Below are positions 12,265 to 24,190 of a stretch of DNA of 64,000 nucleotides, in pieces. The DNA is from Branchiostoma floridae (Eukaryota > Chordata > Leptocardii > Amphioxiformes > Branchiostomatidae). Below the pieces are notes generated by a model. That model saw nothing but the letters and a program-made list of their open reading frames with translations, made no database searches and was not told the origin of the DNA. The position numbers were made by a program, and so were the translations under genes. The first letter of the stretch is position 1. The number at the start of each line of letters is the position of its first letter. The stretch is from NCBI RefSeq assembly GCF_000003815.2, contig NC_049989.1, positions 17,058,287 to 17,122,286 of the forward strand, read 5' to 3'.

Positions 12265-13025
12265 GTTTCCACAACATTTGAACTTCGCGGCGTTTTGTTG
12301 TCGAGCCAGGGAAGTACCGCGACCTTTGACCTCTGTGACGTATTCCGACCACCAACCTCCATACTGCTAAATACGCCAATACGCTATACCACGGCTTTGT
12401 CACCACGCTACTCTCCCAATGATGGATTCCGGCGACTTGGGGGGAGTAAACGAGTTTGAGGGCTTTGAGGAGTACGAGGGGTTTGACCCACAGAATATGA
12501 ACTCCGTACAACTACCAGCCCAGGCGCCCAGCGAGATCGGCCGATGAGACTGGGGAGGGCGGCGCCGTTGGAGCTACTTCTGTCGCCCCGTCGACACATC
12601 CAGAACTTATCGAGGCTGTCAGCGTCGTCGAATGGGACGGGACCGATGTTGAAACCTTTCTTGCGGGAGTTACTACAAACTACGCAGGAAGGCATGGCAC
12701 CCCCCTCCCCACATTTCAGCTGGACGAACTCGCGGGGAAAAAACCTCCTATTTTCGTACGTCCGTAATACGTTTTGTGCCACAGACGAGGTCGTAACAAA
12801 CTCTAAATGAAGAGTTCACAATTACGGTCCACAATGGCAAGTCCTCGATTGAGAAAGCCGGACTGGAAAACTCTATTTATACGATAAGTTCCCGCGCAGT
12901 CAAGATGTGTGCTGGACGTGCGAGCTGGGGCAGGTTGGTGGTCGGAATACGTCACAGAGGTTAAAGGTCGCGGTACTTCCCGGGCTCGACAACAAAACGC
13001 CGCGAAGTTCAAATGTTGTGGAAAC
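12265..13025. mobile_element. TIR element with decayed coding sequence
   Basis: About 95 bp at each end are near-perfect inverted copies, beginning gtttccacaacatttgaact. The plus strand inside holds a start and an acidic peptide (MMDSGDLGGVNEFEGFEEYE, from 12,419 or 12,422) that stops after about 42 residues; a shifted frame stays open behind the stop (PELIEAVSVVEWDGTDVETF). It looks like the 5' remnant of a transposon gene. The element lies about 170 bp upstream of the ACSF2-like start and next to the large transposon at 13,170. Confidence 0.6.
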
Positions 13026-13168
13026 TAGGCGCCAGGGGCCCTTACTAAAACCAGCTTCTGACTTCTGTCAGGTTGTTCGGCCTCAAAACAGGATATGGCA
13101 GGAGTGGAATATTTACCAACCGTAACAGTCGTTAGCTTTATTTTCACTTAAGTGTCCTATCCAAGTCA

Positions 13169-13207
13169 TCAAGGAGGTTGAATAAGGGAAAGGAGTCGGC
13201 TCATAAT
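13169..13207 (+). repeat. Left terminal inverted repeat of the two-gene transposon
   Basis: These 39 bases equal the reverse complement of 21816-21854 without mismatch. Similarity stops abruptly inside the element. Transposase binding sites are expected here and just internal to it. Confidence 0.92.
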
Positions 13208-13336
13208 CAATCCCCATTCAGCGATGTTCGACTCACGTGTTAAAAGTGCAGTAAACACTGGGGTGCGAATTAGTCCCGATTTGCATACATCCCACGCCGC
13301 GCACGGCATAATTCCCATTGTTTCCCCGCACTCAAG

Positions 13337-15311
13337 ATGGCGCGGCCGGGAGACGATGACTTCGAGTGGAATGATTTTGACTTTAGTGATTTTGATGATG
13401 ATTTTGATGAGTTGGAGGAGGCTACAAATCCCGAAACTAGCGACGATGAAGCCGACAACACGGAAGACGAGCCCCTTGATGGTGGAAATGCGACGCACGG
13501 GAGCCTTGCGCAAGCTACAAGTACAAGTCCAGCTAGCGGTGAAAAGCCCAAAATCCCGTGCGATCTCTGCAACAGAGAGTACGCAACAGCTGGCTGGCTC
13601 AGCAGACACAAGAGAGAAAGTCACGGAATATCATGTAAGTTGCAAGATTTCAAATTGCTTGGGTGACGGGTTAGATGTCGAATTTCTGTCAAAGATGTGC
13701 GTTTTTTTTTAAAGCGAAACGCGTAACCTAGCGTGGGGAGGGGGGCGTCTTGCACTCGCTGCCGAACTTCTAACAATCCTTCAAGTTGTTTTCAAGCGGT
13801 AAATCGATGGGTTAAAATCGAATTCTTTCATTTCATTTCATTTGGGTTCATTTACGAGCAGTTCAAGATGAGAGTTAATAGTTACTGGCCCGATTCAAGG
13901 AGGTTGAAAAGAGGGATACATAGTATAATGTTGCAAATTCTTACCTGTCTGAGGGCTTCAGTGTACATGTACTAACAGATTTTCCTCTTTACCAGCGGAA
14001 GGGCCAAGCAAGGCCAACAGTGACAACACAGCACAGGACAATCCAGAAGACAAGCTGCAGAAGAAAGCCAGTCAGGCTTCCAAGCCTCGCAAGATCAAAG
14101 GTACACACAAACTTTGTTTAAAACCTGAACAAGGGACCCAAAGTAATGGAAAAATATGTAATGTTCAAAATTTACTTTCTGTTGGAATTTTAACTTCATT
14201 GGTTGTTTTGCTACATACAGTGAATCTACACTACTTTAATATCTGTTTAATGTGAAATTGTTTGTATGTTACTTCAGTGAAAAGACCTACTTCCACCTAC
14301 ACCAAGGAGGATGCACTTAAGGACGGACCAGAGCTGCTGATACAGGCCCTGGAAGCAGCTGTGAAGTACCCTCCCTGGCATGTGACGATTGGAACATTCA
14401 AAACACCAGGCAACACTGCAGCACAGACAGCAAAAGAACTCTTGGATACACTAGATATCTCTCAGCACACTCAGTTTGTTGGCAACCTGTGTGGTTTATT
14501 ATGGGATGTAATAGTGTCAGGTGACAGAGCGACTTTATGTAGCGCTGCATATGAACATATGTTCAGACAGTACTACCTCTTGTGTTCAGGAAAGATTTAC
14601 ATTGCTTTGTGGAAGGATTTGATGACTAGTGTGTGTAAGACCCCCTGTCCTCTGTTGCACCAGTTCCTGACACGACAGGTATTTGAGGGCCTTTTGCGTA
14701 AAAGGCACACAGTAGATGCACCCATTTCCAGTGAAGCTAGAGTAGCATCCACGATGACTCCTGAAGAGGAACAAGTAGTCAGGTACATTGCAGGATTTAT
14801 CCCTTTTGCACTGCTTAAGAAGTACCGAAAGTTAGCCAATAATAAGGTTGCCCAGTTGTATGTACATATACTACAGCAGTGGAGAGTGAGTTCTGTGGAT
14901 AACAGACCAAGTACATTCCTGCTGTACACAGAACTCTGGATCAATGAAGTTAGTCGTGGTGGGTTGTTTATGGTCAAAGACGAAGTGTATCTGTTCTTCC
15001 GCCGTGTGGAAAATGTTGTTAGAAGCACGGCTAACCTTGAGCAGCTGCGCCAGGGCAAGCTCTCAGGGCTAAGGGATGAGATCATTAAGAACCTTGAATC
15101 CAGTTATATTGTTAATAAGTACTGGTGTGATATTGCTACCGCCCACATAAGTAACGAGAAGGTCAGCATGGCTTTGCTGGAAGCTGTTCTGCACAAATAT
15201 GTAAACTTAAGATGTCGTGCATTTGCAGATGCCTATATCTTGGTTCAACGACGAAAGAACAGTGACGTTGGTTCGAAGAAGGGGGAGAAGTCACTTCGAA
15301 AATCATTGTAA
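13337..15311 (+). CDS. Transposon-borne C2H2 zinc-finger protein, 478 aa
   Basis: Three exons with matching phases: 13337-13634, 13996-14100 and 14278-15311 (1,437 nt, TAA stop). The start ATG gives MARPGDDDFEWNDFDFSDFD, a strongly acidic N-terminus. A single C2H2 finger follows at about residues 77-98 (CDLCNREYATAGWLSRHKRE, then SH). Exon 2 encodes a lysine-rich linker. Exon 3 encodes a globular region of about 340 residues that I do not recognise, with RYIAGFIPFALLKKYRKLAN near its centre and a basic tail. AATAAA occurs at 15652. The gene lies between the transposon TIRs and converges on the transposase gene, so it is probably an accessory transposition protein. Function is not known. Confidence 0.85.
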
Positions 15312-16000
15312 AATACACTTGCTGTATTTTTGACAGACCTCCAACTTCACCTCTATAGGTATTGTATCTAAATATCTTGACAATTGTACACATGAAGGAC
15401 CTATCTTAGTGTTTTATATACATCATTACATGTACAGATATTTTACATAAATAGCATGTAAGCACTGTGATTCAATTTGTCTTCTCGGTACCAGAGAAAC
15501 TTGTTATCAGAACTACATGTTCACTGTAGTGGCAGGTGTGAGTAAAAAAAAAGTCTACGGATTATTGTTAGTAATGATAAGTTCACTCTATAGGCTCTGT
15601 GAAAACCGTGAACTTTAAGTATGGTTAAGAAATCAGGTATTACATTGACTAAATAAAACTGTTGACATGATTTTCTGTCCAAGTCTACATTTGTTTCTGA
15701 TAATGCATTTATCTTCCTGTATTCATTTCATATGTACATTAAAGCTTAAACAAAGTTTTCAGCTATTGATGTATGATTCAGCTATTACCACCACACATAA
15801 CTTGTAGTAACTTTCTTTGTTTCACAACAGTTACTTTTACAAAAAAATATCCCCACTGCAGTCGAGGCAGCAAATACAATTAATAGAAGACAACTTCATA
15901 CATACAAGTATATACACCTAACAACTGCAAGCTTAAAACAAGTATGATATAAAACATTTCTTTCTGATCAAAGGGCCTTGGCCACACACACTTCTGTAGT
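15312..16000. other. Shared 3' region between the two convergent transposon genes
   Basis: No coding signal is seen. The stretch contains the 3' UTR of the plus-strand gene, with AATAAA at 15652-15657, and the opposing 3' UTR of the transposase gene. Confidence 0.6.
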
Positions 16001-19000
16001 CTACCTTTTCCGTGGCCTTTTTGGCAGCGGTGTATTATCAGAGAAATCAATTTGTGCCTGATGATCTCCCCTTCCCCTCCAGTTTCCGTTTGGCCTCCTG
16101 AAAGCTGCAGCCATCTCACCAGTGACGAGGATGTTGAGTTCATTTCGGCCATACTCCATCACTGTGGGGTGCTCGTTTGCCCCACAACGGTGCCGCTGTT
16201 TGGAGAAGTGCTGCTCCAGGGGGTCTTGAGTGAACTTTTCGCTCAAGACGTACCGGACACCATCCTCCTGGAGCAGCACCTTGGTCAGCGTGGTGAATGA
16301 GGCAACTGCAACACACAAGAAGATATAATGAATATGGATTAGACGAAAAACATAATGTTTTAGACCACAGGTTACATGTTTCATTGTTTGCTGATTGCTT
16401 CAGAGGCCTGCATTACTTACTTTGATATATCAGCCAAATTCAATAAATAAAGGCCAAATTTACCTGTGATGCGAAGTCCTTCCAACGTCTGCTTAGAGAG
16501 GCACATTCGGTTCCTGTCGTCCTTTGATAGGTTCGGAGTTCCATGAGCCTCCTCCTCCCATTCTCTCAGGAACCCCAGGAAGTCCTCCTCCAGCCACTGT
16601 GGTGAAATAAATGCACAAAGCTGTTGCAATAGATTTACAAGACACTTAACTTTCCTGGTTTCCTTAGTTTTACATATCAGCATCATTACTCGTCATAAAA
16701 TGTAATTATTTACGACCTTACATGACATCAGATTACAATTGTGCTATATACATATTTGTCATCAGAACCAACGTTTTTCTGCATATATGCAGCCAAATCA
16801 ATATTTTAGTTTTTGCTTACCGTAAATCTGGCATCCAGAACATTCCTGTATGGATACAGGACAGGTTTGTTGGATTCAGTGTTCTTCACATTCAGACAGT
16901 CGAAAAATTTGTCCATCATGAGGACAAATTTTCTTGTAGAGATTGTGTCGTGGCGACCCTGCATGGTGAGGCCATGGTAGACTGACTTACTGAGGACCTG
17001 TTACAAAATACAAGAAAAGAATACAAGAACAGCATGAAAAAATTATTTTCTACACTTAAGTCTTAACTTCTATAATACACTTCTACAACTAACTTATAAC
17101 ATCCAGGGAAAAACTGCAATCCTGCCTCACTCTCAGGTTTGCCAATGTTGGTTGCCATTAAAAAACTGATTTAGAAGAAACAGCAAGGTGAATTCCCAAA
17201 TGTTTGACATTAAACAATGTTAAGGAGAGAATAAATCAATATAACTGGATAGCACTTGGACAAAAAGCTTCTGTGTTCCCACCACAATAGCTTTTTAATT
17301 GCATCACAGACCCACTCATGTCATACATGAAATTTTTGATAACTATCTTATATATCTACTATCCCAGTATCAATATCAACACACCTGCACAGCAAGACTC
17401 ACTCTCATCCTTAAGGATGGCGTGAGGAACACATGGTCATGGGTGAGATTTTTCAACATCCTCAACCCCACCGCTTCTCTGTCGAGCCCCAAGTCCCACT
17501 CATACAGCTTTATGATGTGCTGCCAGCTTATGGGTTGCTTGTTGTACTGCAAAAGACATTAGGAAAATGCTATTCAGACAAACCTAGTCATACAAGTAAC
17601 AAAAAACAAACAAGTCAAAAAGCAAATCATATCACAATGTCATATTCATCAATCAATGCACAGAAAATCCAGTTAACAAAACATACATGTAAATGTCTGG
17701 TTTTGCTGTGGGCACCAGAGTTTTCAAAGTTGTTCCTTGTTGTCTTCAACAGGTGTGGAACATCACAGAAGAAGTAGATCTTTTCATTTTCACTGTGGAT
17801 GTTCCACGCCCAGTATATCATCATCTCCCCTTCATTCCCGTGGAGGCGGTAGAACCTGGAGTACAAGAGCACAAGAAAAAATGCAATACCATCAAATACT
17901 GCAGGCAACATGTTAGCACAGTTACTAAGTATTTGTACAGGATTTTCAAGTAGCATATCTTCTAAGAAAGTTATTGTATACTCAGTCATAACCTAGATAA
18001 AGGAACACAAGGGGACATCATAGAATGGCAACACTCATAACTACTACACCCTCAAATACAACAGATGATATTGCTTAAGCATTAATGTTATTTGTGAAGT
18101 AGCATGAAATGAAATATTTAAGAATGTTATTATTTGCAAAAGGATGGCTGCTAAAAGCACAGATATACCCTAGTTTGACAACCCTCAGAATATTACAGTG
18201 ATAGCTATGACACTCTTGTTCAGAAAGTACAAAGCATGCTTGATATTATATTTGTTTAATAATATTATTTCGCCAGAAACTCCAGATGGCACAGTGGCTT
18301 TCAATAAACTTAGTCAAACCTTCTGTTTGGAGATGCTCCATCACAGATGAAGGCTCTCACATGGAATCCCAGCTCAGTAAGTACACCTGTTGCATCCCAG
18401 ATGACTGGAAAAAGTTGGACGCTGGAGAATGTGCAACAGGGATAGTAGGCGAACACAAACTCAAGGGGAGTGAATATTCCCCTAACCATACATGCTAGTA
18501 CATGTGTCGCCAGGTCGGGGTCAGCTCCGCTTGTGTCATCTTCTTGTTGGCTCTGACAACGCTTCTCAAAGCTTTTGATCTCATCGTTGATAGAACCAAG
18601 CTCTGTAAACCCGATCAGCTCTCCTGTTCGCTTGTCATATACCAGATTTGACTTAACCTTCATCTCATCAAAGAGTAAGGTGACATTTTTCTTCCACTCA
18701 GGTAACTCATCTATCTTCGCTTTTTCCAGCAGTTTCTTGAGAACGTCTGGATTGAATCCAGAGGTAGGATCAGTGAATTTGCTGTATCTATCAAGTGTTC
18801 TGGTGTGTGGTAGGAAGAGGAAGCCGGAGTCGCGAATGAACTTGTATGTTGCAGGTGAAGAGTGATAGATAGCCAGGCACCAACGGACCATGATTGGGTG
18901 CCATTTCATGGTTCTTGCGTCATGTTGCTTGGCTCTTTCTACTTGCTGCTGGAACAGAAACTGTTGTGGTGTGTCCTTGGCAAATGTTGTGTCCATGGTG

Positions 19001-21493
19001 TCCTTCGCCGTCGAAGATTCTAGGATCTGTTGTAGGAATCTGTGTTGGGAATCATTCAATGTACAGCCCTCCGTATCAACCGCTTTACCCACACGGCTCC
19101 TGATCTTGGCAGCACAGGACTTTTGGTACTTCTTTTCCCTCTGGGCATCATTGACTTTCGCCTCAAGCTGCTCCCTTGACAAATGCTTGTGGGGTATTTT
19201 GGAATCATGCGAAATGCTTGTGTTCTGTTTGTCTCTGATTTTTGCGACTGCCCCACGTAAATAGTGGCCGTATGTTATACACCTGTCACACCTTGCTGAC
19301 ATCCTATTGGGTGGTAAAAGCAATTGGCAGTCTACATGTCGAATCGTTCTGCTGTCAGTTCCCACCTCCTCTTTCGCTGCTACACTACCATCTACTTTCC
19401 TGAATGTGACCAAGTCCATTCCCTCTCTCCTGGCATTTAGAAGTGCATCATAGCCAACATTTCCACTGCAAAAATGGCAATGTGACAGATAGAAGAAAAA
19501 ACTTGCACACATGGATTCAGTCAGAACAGGAGACAGATCTGCATGGAGGTAGTCGTGATTGGAGCAAGACAGTTTCTTGCCCTGCACCTTAAGTTGCCAT
19601 GTTCCATCTTTGTTAATGTCAATTTGAATGGATACTGAACAATCTACTTTGATGACCTTGAGCTTGGCCAGGATAAGTGTCCCTGCATCTGTAGTGGCAA
19701 CATAAATGAAGCCATGCTTGCTTGCTTCGTGCACAATGTTTTCATGTGTCGCAAGTGTTAATTGCAAGTCTTTGGAGGCCTGTTCAGATGACGTAGGCTC
19801 AGACATGACAGGCACGGTGGTAGGCTTGGACATGGCAGACGTACTAGCAGGCTCGGACATGGCAGGCGGTGTAGCAGGTTTGGACATGGCAGGCGGCGTA
19901 GCAGGCTCGGACATGGCAGGTGGCGTAGCAGGCTCAGACATGGCAGGCGGCGTAGCAGGCTCAGACATGGCAGGCGGCGTAGCAGGCTGGGACAGGCTCG
20001 GACATGGCAGGCTTGGACATGGCAGACGTACTAGCAGGCTCGGACATGGCAGGCGGCGTAGCAGGCTCGGACATGACAGGCGGCGTAGCAGGCTCGGACA
20101 TGGCAGGCTTGGACATGGCAGGTGGCGTAGCAGGCGTAGCAGGCTCAGACATGGCAGGCTCGGACATGGCAGGTGGTGTAGCAGGCTCGGACATGGCAGG
20201 CTCGGACATGGCAGGCTTGGACATGGTAGGCGGCGTAGCAGGCTCGGACATGGCAGGCGGCGTGGCAGTCTTAGAAAAGTCGGACATGGTGGGCTCGGAC
20301 AAGACAGGCTCAAGTGTGGCCGTGGTCTCTGCAGAAGATGGGACTCTCACTTTACTAAAAAAATACTTTTTCGGGGGCCTACCATAACCTCCTTGCTTGT
20401 ACACACAGATGTTACACGGATCCCCATGAGGACCAAAGTCGGGCAGTTTAGTAGGCAGCATGGGGGTCGGTGCATTCCCTGTCAGAATTAAGTTTTGAAC
20501 CCTGGCCAGGGCACGACGGCACTTCTCGCAAACAGAAGGTGGGTGGACATCCTCTATGTCTTGCTGAACATCATAGCCATTGTACAAGTAGACAACTGCT
20601 TCTCTAAAAGCACTCACTGGTTTTGGTTTTCGCCCTTTCTCAAATTTGAATCTAAGTCCACATACTCTACAAACATTGGCGAGCTTTTGTTTGTGATCTG
20701 CAATAAAAATAGAAATATAGATTCAGGATGGATGAAGGTTATGCATCTAATTGAATTGATAGCAGAAAAGATAGTAAATGGTAAGTAACCCATTTCCACT
20801 TATATTACACTGCACATCACATGGCAACAGGTCAAAACATGAGTAGAGTATAGTTCTTTGGAAAACCAAAAAATATGTGTTTACCGGTCTATAGTTAAGT
20901 ATCTATCTTTCCATAGATAAATAATCAATTATAGTTATAGCTATAATAATTCACAATAATCTAACTTACAGTAAATGCAATGATATGCTACTGCAAAATC
21001 GTTGTTTGTATCCCGAGGAAGTTTTCCATACAATCTCCATGCCTTAATGTTACCATTTTTTAAACCAGATGGGAAAAGCCAAGACATGTAAAAACAGATT
21101 TTCAAGAATACTTTCTGAACAAAATCGCAAATTTTTTTTCAGAGGCGCGTTGCCCATCTGGTCAAGAAAATCAAGGAGGTTAATATAGAATAAAACACCC
21201 CCTCCCCTTCGCAGCTTCCCCTTCTCTGCTCGCTAGACCATCGACGGAAACCATACCGAAATCAAAATGATGTAAACAAAATCGTCCAGGCCCCGAAAAA
21301 AATCCAAATTCCCCGACGCTAAAAACTACATGAATGAAAAGACGAAGAGTTGTACTACCAAACAAAACCATGCAGTTTATTGGAAAAACCGTCCATAATT
21401 TTGTAACCACAGCATAAATCGATACATATTTCTTCATATTTCTAAGGCAAAAAACGACGTCAAGTGCAAAGAAATGGCTGTAAACTCACCCAT
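16001..21493 (-). CDS. RAG1-N-terminal-like zinc domain fused to P-element/THAP9-like transposase (one frameshift)
   Basis: Seven exons: 21493-21490 (ATG G), 20697-18320, 17855-17687, 17546-17385, 16997-16821, 16596-16464 and 16305-16001 (TAG). Phases agree at every junction once a 10-bp insertion in the repeat array is discounted, predicting about 1,105 aa. Residues 11-99 hold CRVCG, VHPPSVCEKC and PHGDPCNIC, the spacing and wording of the RAG1 N-terminal zinc region. A proline-rich nonapeptide array follows. Then come a CDRC pair, a helical region (WHPIMVRWCLAIYHSSPATY) and an RNase H-like core: LLFDEMKVKSNLV, FICDGASPNRRF, FFCDVPHLLKTTRNNF, an inserted LYEWD segment, and EKFTQDPLEQHFSKQRHRCG. 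The core matches P-element/THAP9 transposases, with RAG1-like fingers in place of a THAP domain. N-RAG-TP elements from molluscs are the nearest known idea. The family is clear; whether this copy is active is unknown. Confidence 0.85.
19800..20300 (-). repeat. 27-bp tandem array coding ATPPAMSEP repeats
   Basis: A 27-bp unit, with 9- and 18-bp partial units, repeats about 15-20 times inside transposase exon 2 and encodes variants of ATPPAMSEP. Because 27 is a multiple of three, several other frames on both strands are also open. An extra 10 bp (gggacaggct, about 19,989-19,998) shifts the frame within the array, splitting the N-terminal zinc domain from the catalytic core. Confidence 0.9.
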
Positions 21494-21815
21494 TTTCGTC
21501 GTAGAGCGATGAAACAAATATCTACGTGTCGGCCATGTTGTCCTCTCCAAGATGCTGTCCTTTGCGCAGCCCTAGTGCGCAACCCAAATAAGGAAATTGT
21601 CGGAAACTGAACCTATACCGTCGACACCTCGGCAGCTGCTCGGGTCCTGCTCGGACCACATCGGGCCTATGACGTCATGGCTGGCTCATTATGCGGCATT
21701 TTTGGCGGGTTCATGGGAGTCAAACATGGCCTCACAAAGAAGCGCCGCCGGCACGCCGAACAATGAGACGCGACGGGGTTTGGCAGGCCCAAACAAAGGC
21801 TACGGCGGGGTGCTA

Positions 21816-21854
21816 ATTATGAGCCGACTCCTTTCCCTTATTCAACCTCCTTGA
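21816..21854 (-). repeat. Right terminal inverted repeat of the two-gene transposon
   Basis: Reverse complement of 13169-13207 over 39 bases. The AAGTCAT duplication follows directly. The transposase start codon at 21493 lies about 320 bp inside this end, so the intervening GC-rich stretch probably holds its promoter. Confidence 0.92.
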
Positions 21855-21860
21855 AGTCAT

Positions 21861-24190
21861 TAAACACTTTACAAAAAGTTACAAAAGTAATTTTGAATCA
21901 CGGCCTAAGGTTCAAATTCAACTTCTAGATTATTTAAAAGCACGGAATTTCCCGGTGACATCTCTATGTTAAGTGGAGAGGTCCAACAACGTCTAGACTT
22001 GATCATCCTAGTCCAAAAATCAATGCAAAAAAGAGTTTCCCGTGCAAGAATGGACTCTTCCTGTGCATCCAACGATAAATGTGAATCAGACCAGTCCAAA
22101 TACATGTCCAATGAAACAATGACTTTTGTTTAATCAAGCTAGTTCGAAATTAAATTCCGTGACATTCTATTTTAAGTCCAAAGAACATTGTCTAGATACG
22201 AACTTTTCCATATTCAACCGCCTAAACGTTCCCCAAGAAAGAATGGATTCTTCCAGTGCGCCCCATATAAGAAAGTAAAACAGGCGTGTCCATAAACACC
22301 CCAACGCAAATCATAGGCTTCAGTATAATCAACAACCATGAAAGAAGTATTATTGGTTACACATTGTGTTGAAAACCTCCGTATAAAGTATTGTGTGCGT
22401 GTGTCCAGGTCAGTGACCCCAACCTGGCCTGTTGAAAATGTACTCAAATCCCTAGACCCGGAAAAAAAATTAAAAAAAAAGGTCAAATGAAAGTGGATAG
22501 TGCCCAAAATTTTGGGAAGGATACATTTTTTTTATCTAAAATGTATCTAAAATGGTTAAAAAAAGATTTAAAAAAATAATAAAAGTCCCATATAAGTCAT
22601 CAACTTAAAAAAACTCTAACCTTTTCCGAAATATATCAGGCCAGTTCGTATTGATAAATAGTTAAAATGACATGTCGAATGTATGAAGATAATTCATTAA
22701 GTTCTTATTTATTGAATAACTGAACATTTAGCAGGACTTTATGTTCCTGTAATTCTCAAACTGAAAGTGCGCATCTAAATTGTAGCAATGTTCTAATACA
22801 TTCTATGTTGTAAAAAATTTAATCTGTTTTTTTGGGAGCAAATTAAACTGTCTTTTAACCCTGTCTTAAGGGGGTGGGGGCAAAAAGTGACCGCGGCAAC
22901 TTTGACGTCGTATATCTCAGTCCTGGCCAACGAAAGCAAGGAACAGCACAATTGATAACTTTACCTAAAATTTACTTAGGAACATTCTAAAATGTTTGTT
23001 ATTTTTGTGTTGTCATGGCAACGGGTATGTGGCAGGCATGTTTCACAAACATTTATAATTTTGGTTTAAACAATGAGTTTTCAAGGTTTTAATGCTGAAC
23101 GATACGTGTTGCTATATATCATTAGCAATCTATACAATGTTATGTAACTTTCATGGATTAATATTTAAAATTTATTCTATTTGGATTACGTCATTGGTCA
23201 AAATCTAAGATAGCGGAACATAGCGAGACTGTAATATATAATCATGTAATTTGCACTTTAATTTAGTAACTTGACTTCTCAGCAGCCGTAAGGTTGCCCA
23301 GAGGGTCTGTACAGTGATTTTCAAGACCTTGTCTGAAAACTGCCATAACTAAGCCATAGATTGTAAAAAACGGTTCAAACTCGGCAGAGATGTAAAACAG
23401 AGCATTATGGTTGTAAAAATGATAATTTTATGATGGTAATTGTCATACATTTTTATAATTTCATATATAATATAATGTATATTTTTTTCACAAAAAAGGC
23501 AAATCGAGGACCCATTCCCAGCATTAGAAACGTATGATTTTTTGAGGGTACATACTTTGAACTACTCCCGTTTGGGAACTGTTTAGCAACATTAAAGATA
23601 TTATTCCTGTTTTAGTAAAAATTTTTTTTTTCTTTTCCAGTAACATAGTTTTGGGGTGTCCCTGTCTTTCTTGCCTTATAGCATAAGACAGCTAATGATA
23701 AGTAAAATGTGCAACACAGCTTTGTGTAGTACAGGTCATTACAAATCATTCTACTTCAAATCTAATCTTTCTTAGAGATTGCTAGGGGTCCTCAGAACGT
23801 TTTAAAGTTTAGATTACAAATATTTCCCTTCAAGAGAAAATCTTGCTGTCAATCAAGCCAAGTGGCTAATGAATAATGTCCTTCGCACCCCTATGAGATG
23901 TAATTATCTGTTATTTGCACTTGCCACAAAACAAAAGGTCTAATGATTACAAGTCTTTTTATATTTCAGCCATACATAGTATGGTGAAATATATTGTATT
24001 CGTAATGTTTCTTTCTTTCTTTCTTTCTTTCTCCTGTCAAATCTTCAAAGTGATTCATCTCCGCCGTTCCTGGACCGAATGACCTGAAATTTGGCACAGG
24101 GGTAGAATGGGCCAATACCTAGATGCTTTTTTCTCAGTTTTTTCATATCTGCCTCTAAAATGATTTTATTGAGATTTTTTGGTCAATTTT
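21861..24190. other. Gene-poor AT-rich region
   Basis: No coding exon is recognised. Weakly similar segments recur at about 21,960-22,120 and 22,170-22,330 (gtccaa, cgtctaga, aagaatgga with similar spacing). A (TTTC)n run lies at about 24,009-24,032. Confidence 0.5.

Larger units (their letters stand above)
13163..21860. mobile_element. 8.7-kb two-gene DNA transposon with RAG1-N-like/P-like transposase
   Basis: Terminal inverted repeats of 39 identical bases occupy 13169-13207 and 21816-21854, starting (t)caaggaggttgaataaggg. The flanks are direct repeats AAGTCAT (13163-13169 and 21854-21860), a 7-bp target duplication if the element is taken as 13170-21853. Inside are two multi-exon genes in tail-to-tail orientation: a plus-strand zinc-finger gene (13337-15311) and a minus-strand transposase (21493-16001). 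The identical ends and clean duplication suggest a fairly young insertion. P-element relatives usually leave 7-8 bp duplications, which fits the transposase type. Confidence 0.88.

Noticed and set aside
12408-12782. Minus-strand frame with MPSCVVCSNSRKKG suggesting a THAP domain
   Set aside because: The downstream C-x2-H and the tryptophan/proline landmarks of THAP are missing; the plus-strand remnant explains the element better.
13169-13207. TIR as a V(D)J-type recombination signal
   Set aside because: The end reads caaggaggttg and contains no CACAGTG heptamer or A-rich nonamer; the RAG link is only in the protein's N-terminal zinc region.
19706-20491. 261-codon plus-strand frame rich in SDMAGGVAG
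   Set aside because: Antisense image of the 27-bp array that encodes ATPPAMSEP in the transposase.
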